Origin: an uncultured Rhodocyclaceae bacterium
GTDB lineage: Bacteria; Pseudomonadota; Gammaproteobacteria; Burkholderiales; Rhodocyclaceae
Length of the DNA stretch: 35,462 nt
Assembly (NCBI GenBank): GCA_900549295.1
Contig: URNG01000020.1
Location: forward strand, 1 to 35,462
Reading direction: 5' to 3'
In this document: piece by piece, positions 33,582 to 35,462 of the stretch
How positions within the stretch are numbered: position 1 is the stretch's first letter
Layout of the letters: the number at the start of each line of letters is the position of its first letter
Notes under the pieces: model-generated
What the model was told of the DNA's origin: nothing
Databases searched by the model: none
What the model saw: only the letters and a program-made list of their open reading frames with translations
Translations under genes and position numbers: made by a program

Positions 33582-34436
33582 TTAAGCGTCGAGCAGAAAC
33601 TCCTCGACCACGGCGATTTGCGCCGCATCGTGGAACATGGGGGCGTGGCCCACGGCGGGAATTTCGACCAGGCGCGCCTTGGGGCCGCAGGCGGCCATGC
33701 GCTCCCAGGTGGCGCGGCTCAACAGGTCGGAATCCGCGCCGCGCACGGCCAGCGTCGGGCATTGGATGGCGGCATAGAGCGGCCACAAATCGATGCCTTC
33801 GGCGGGCAATTCCGCCTTAAACGGCTCGGCGAGGCGCGGATCGTAGCGGAAACGCCAGTTCCCGTCCGCCGTCTGCCGGATGCTGCTGGCCGTCAGCGCC
33901 TGCCACTGCTCTGGACTCAGATCGCCGAACGGCGCGCTGATCGCCTGAATTTCAGCCTGCGCCGCGGCGAAGCTCGGCCAGACCGGATCAACACCGACGT
34001 AGGCGGCTATGCGCTGCAAGGCGGCGCTGTCCAGATACGGTCCGACGTCGTTCAGAATCAGGCGGCGGATCGGCGTCTGCGGCTGCGCCGCCAACCCCAT
34101 GCCGATCAGGCCGCCCATCGAAGTGCCTAGCCAGTCGACGGTTTCCACTTGCAGGCGGGCAATCAGCGTCACCATGTCGGCCACGTACTGCGGCACGGTA
34201 TAGCCGGCCGGATCGCGCAGATGATCGCTCAGACCGCGCCCGACCACGTCCGGACAGATCACCCGGTAATGCGCCGCCAGCCGCTGCGCCAGCCAGTCGA
34301 AATCGCGGCCGTTGCGCGTCAGGCCATGCACGCAGACCAGCACGCGCGGATTGTCCGGCGCGCCCCACTGGTAGTAGTTCATGTGGTGCAGGCCGCAGGG
34401 GCTGAGGCATTGCACCTTGTGTTGCTGGAAATTCAT
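33582..34436 (-). CDS. Alpha/beta hydrolase
   Basis: 284 residues with an alpha/beta-hydrolase fold: CVHGLTRNGRDFD (oxyanion strand), nucleophile elbow GTSMGG with Ser106, the acid in RGADSDLL and the His in VGHAPMF. CPDVVGRGLSDH after strand 4 is typical of small-molecule hydrolases of this family. No export signal is evident. The substrate is not known. It starts 43 bases after the comEC stop on the same strand, so it may be read with comEC. Confidence 0.9.
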   Translation of the reverse strand: MNFQQHKVQCLSPCGLHHMNYYQWGAPDNPRVLVCVHGLTRNGRDFDWLAQRLAAHYRVICPDVVGRGLSDHLRDPAGYTVPQYVADMVTLIARLQVETVDWLGTSMGGLIGMGLAAQPQTPIRRLILNDVGPYLDSAALQRIAAYVGVDPVWPSFAAAQAEIQAISAPFGDLSPEQWQALTASSIRQTADGNWRFRYDPRLAEPFKAELPAEGIDLWPLYAAIQCPTLAVRGADSDLLSRATWERMAACGPKARLVEIPAVGHAPMFHDAAQIAVVEEFLLDA

Positions 34437-34479
34437 TGGAAAACCCTACACCGACGGTTTGGCACAGCCCCCGAATGTA

Positions 34480-35462
34480 TCACCGCCCATGCCAATAACG
34501 CGCGCGCCGCGCCCGCCAGCCATGAATTTCCAGCCCCTCCCCGGCCAGACGCAGATGGATGCTGCCGTCCAGATCGGTACGCCACAAACGCGCGCCGTGA
34601 TCCGCGTAGCGTTGCAGGACGGCGGGCCGGGGATGCTGGAAACGGTTGCGATAACCCGCCGAGAAAATCGCCTCCCGCGCGCCCACCGCCGCCACGAAGG
34701 CCGGCGAGGACGAACCGGCGGCGCCGTGGTGCGGGGCCAGAATCGCATCGGCCGCCAGCGCCGGGGCGCTCTGGTTTTCATCGAGCCGGGTTTTGCCAGG
34801 CTGCGCCACGCCTGCCTGCCGACTTTTCTCCCGCGCCAGCAAGGTCGCCTCGTCCGCCGCCGCGATGTCGCCGGTCAGCAGCAAGCGCCGTCCGCCGGCC
34901 TCGATGCGCAGCACGCAGGACAGCGCGTTGTTCTTCTTTCCGGCGGCGTAGTCCTCGGGCAAGGGGTGCAGGATGCTGAAATCGACCCCATCCCACTGCC
35001 AGCGCTGGCCCGCCGCGCACAAAGTACCGGGCTGATCGACGATGGACGACCACACTTCACCGATCGGCACGCCCGCCTGCAAGGAAACGAAACCGCCGAT
35101 ATGGTCGGTATCGCCATGCGACAGCAGCACGCGATCGAGCTTCTCCACCCCGAGCCAGCGCAGATACGGCAGCACCACCCGCTGCCCGGCATCGGCCTCC
35201 GCGCTGTAGCGCGGGCCGGCGTCATAGAGCAGCACATGATTCTGCGTGCGTATCAGCACCGCCTGCCCCTGGCCGACGTCGAGCACGTCGATCTGCGCCA
35301 CGCCGGGCAGCAGTCGCTCCGGCGGCCAGTACAGGCAGGGCAGGATGAACACGAAACCGAGCACACGCCCCGGCACCCCGCGCGGCAGCAGGCAGACCGC
35401 CACGCCGATGAGCGCCAGCGGCGCGGCCCACCAGGGCGGCATCGCCGCCTGCCACACCGGCC
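34480..35462 (-). CDS. comEC: ComEC/Rec2 competence protein, C-terminal part (partial)
   Basis: ComEC is the inner-membrane channel for transformation DNA uptake; its C-terminal metallo-beta-lactamase-like domain is thought to degrade the non-transported strand. The frame is open at the right edge, so the N-terminal OB and channel parts lie outside; about 327 residues are inside. A short hydrophobic segment precedes the MBL domain, which starts with DVLDVGQGQAVLI and contains the metal-site motif SHGDTDHIGG, then LLTGDIAAADE and APHHGAAGSSSP. A GTG at 35457 is not the start, since the frame continues upstream. The stop is TGA at 34482-34480. The natural-competence role follows from the family, not from other com genes here. 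Confidence 0.93.
   Translation of the reverse strand, partial: PVWQAAMPPWWAAPLALIGVAVCLLPRGVPGRVLGFVFILPCLYWPPERLLPGVAQIDVLDVGQGQAVLIRTQNHVLLYDAGPRYSAEADAGQRVVLPYLRWLGVEKLDRVLLSHGDTDHIGGFVSLQAGVPIGEVWSSIVDQPGTLCAAGQRWQWDGVDFSILHPLPEDYAAGKKNNALSCVLRIEAGGRRLLLTGDIAAADEATLLAREKSRQAGVAQPGKTRLDENQSAPALAADAILAPHHGAAGSSSPAFVAAVGAREAIFSAGYRNRFQHPRPAVLQRYADHGARLWRTDLDGSIHLRLAGEGLEIHGWRARRARYWHGR

Overview
The window is GC-rich chromosomal DNA that reads as a betaproteobacterium. Rhodocyclales-like is my best guess, from gene order and protein sequence rather than from any search. The gene orders aroA-cmk / rpsA / ihfB / lapA / lapB / hldE(kinase) / hldD / cysM and glyS / gmhB / plsC / ygjP-like / gloA are typical of that class. 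Most of the window is core housekeeping; one large accessory locus sits in the middle-left.

Left block (1-3822, + strand): the 3' part of glyS, then gmhB, plsC, a YgjP-like metal hydrolase and gloA, all tightly spaced or overlapping, so probably one transcript. It is followed by a ~130 bp palindromic repeat (3835-3963) and a bidirectional intrinsic terminator (3978-4012).

Accessory block (4025-16804, - strand): two genes in one overlapping unit. The promoter-proximal gene encodes a 2650-residue surface-type protein with ten N-terminal DUF11-like modules, each with its own cysteine pair. These are followed by SdrD/Cna-B-like modules, two more DUF11-like modules and a degenerate OmpA-like C-terminus. 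The distal gene encodes a 1388-residue outer-membrane protein with a signal peptide, an N-terminal OmpA-type peptidoglycan-binding domain and a long beta-barrel-like C-terminus ending in Phe. The pair is preceded by a ~660 bp AT-rich region with no convincing gene. This is the best candidate in the window for an undescribed system: a giant disulfide-rich surface fibre with a dedicated outer-membrane partner.

Middle block (16805-25448, - strand): an Smr-domain protein; then ppa-nadE-glnB (pyrophosphatase, NAD synthetase, PII), a likely operon linking NAD synthesis with nitrogen signalling. The NadE here seems to lack the catalytic cysteine of its glutaminase domain. Upstream lie a PolB-type 3'-5' exonuclease, cysM, hldD, hldE (kinase only), lapB and lapA. 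LapA/LapB (control of LPS synthesis), HldE/HldD and GmhB together put several lipopolysaccharide core-heptose functions in this window.

Right block (25464-35462): ihfB, rpsA and a fused aroA-cmk gene on the - strand, with intrinsic terminators after ihfB and after aroA-cmk. A gamma-carbonic-anhydrase-like gene is divergent from typA/bipA (+). A 53-codon single-span membrane protein follows typA. Then come two alpha/beta hydrolases and the C-terminal, metallo-beta-lactamase-like part of comEC, which runs off the right edge. Two copies of a second palindromic repeat family (20999-21104 and 33447-33573) lie in the intergenic spaces.
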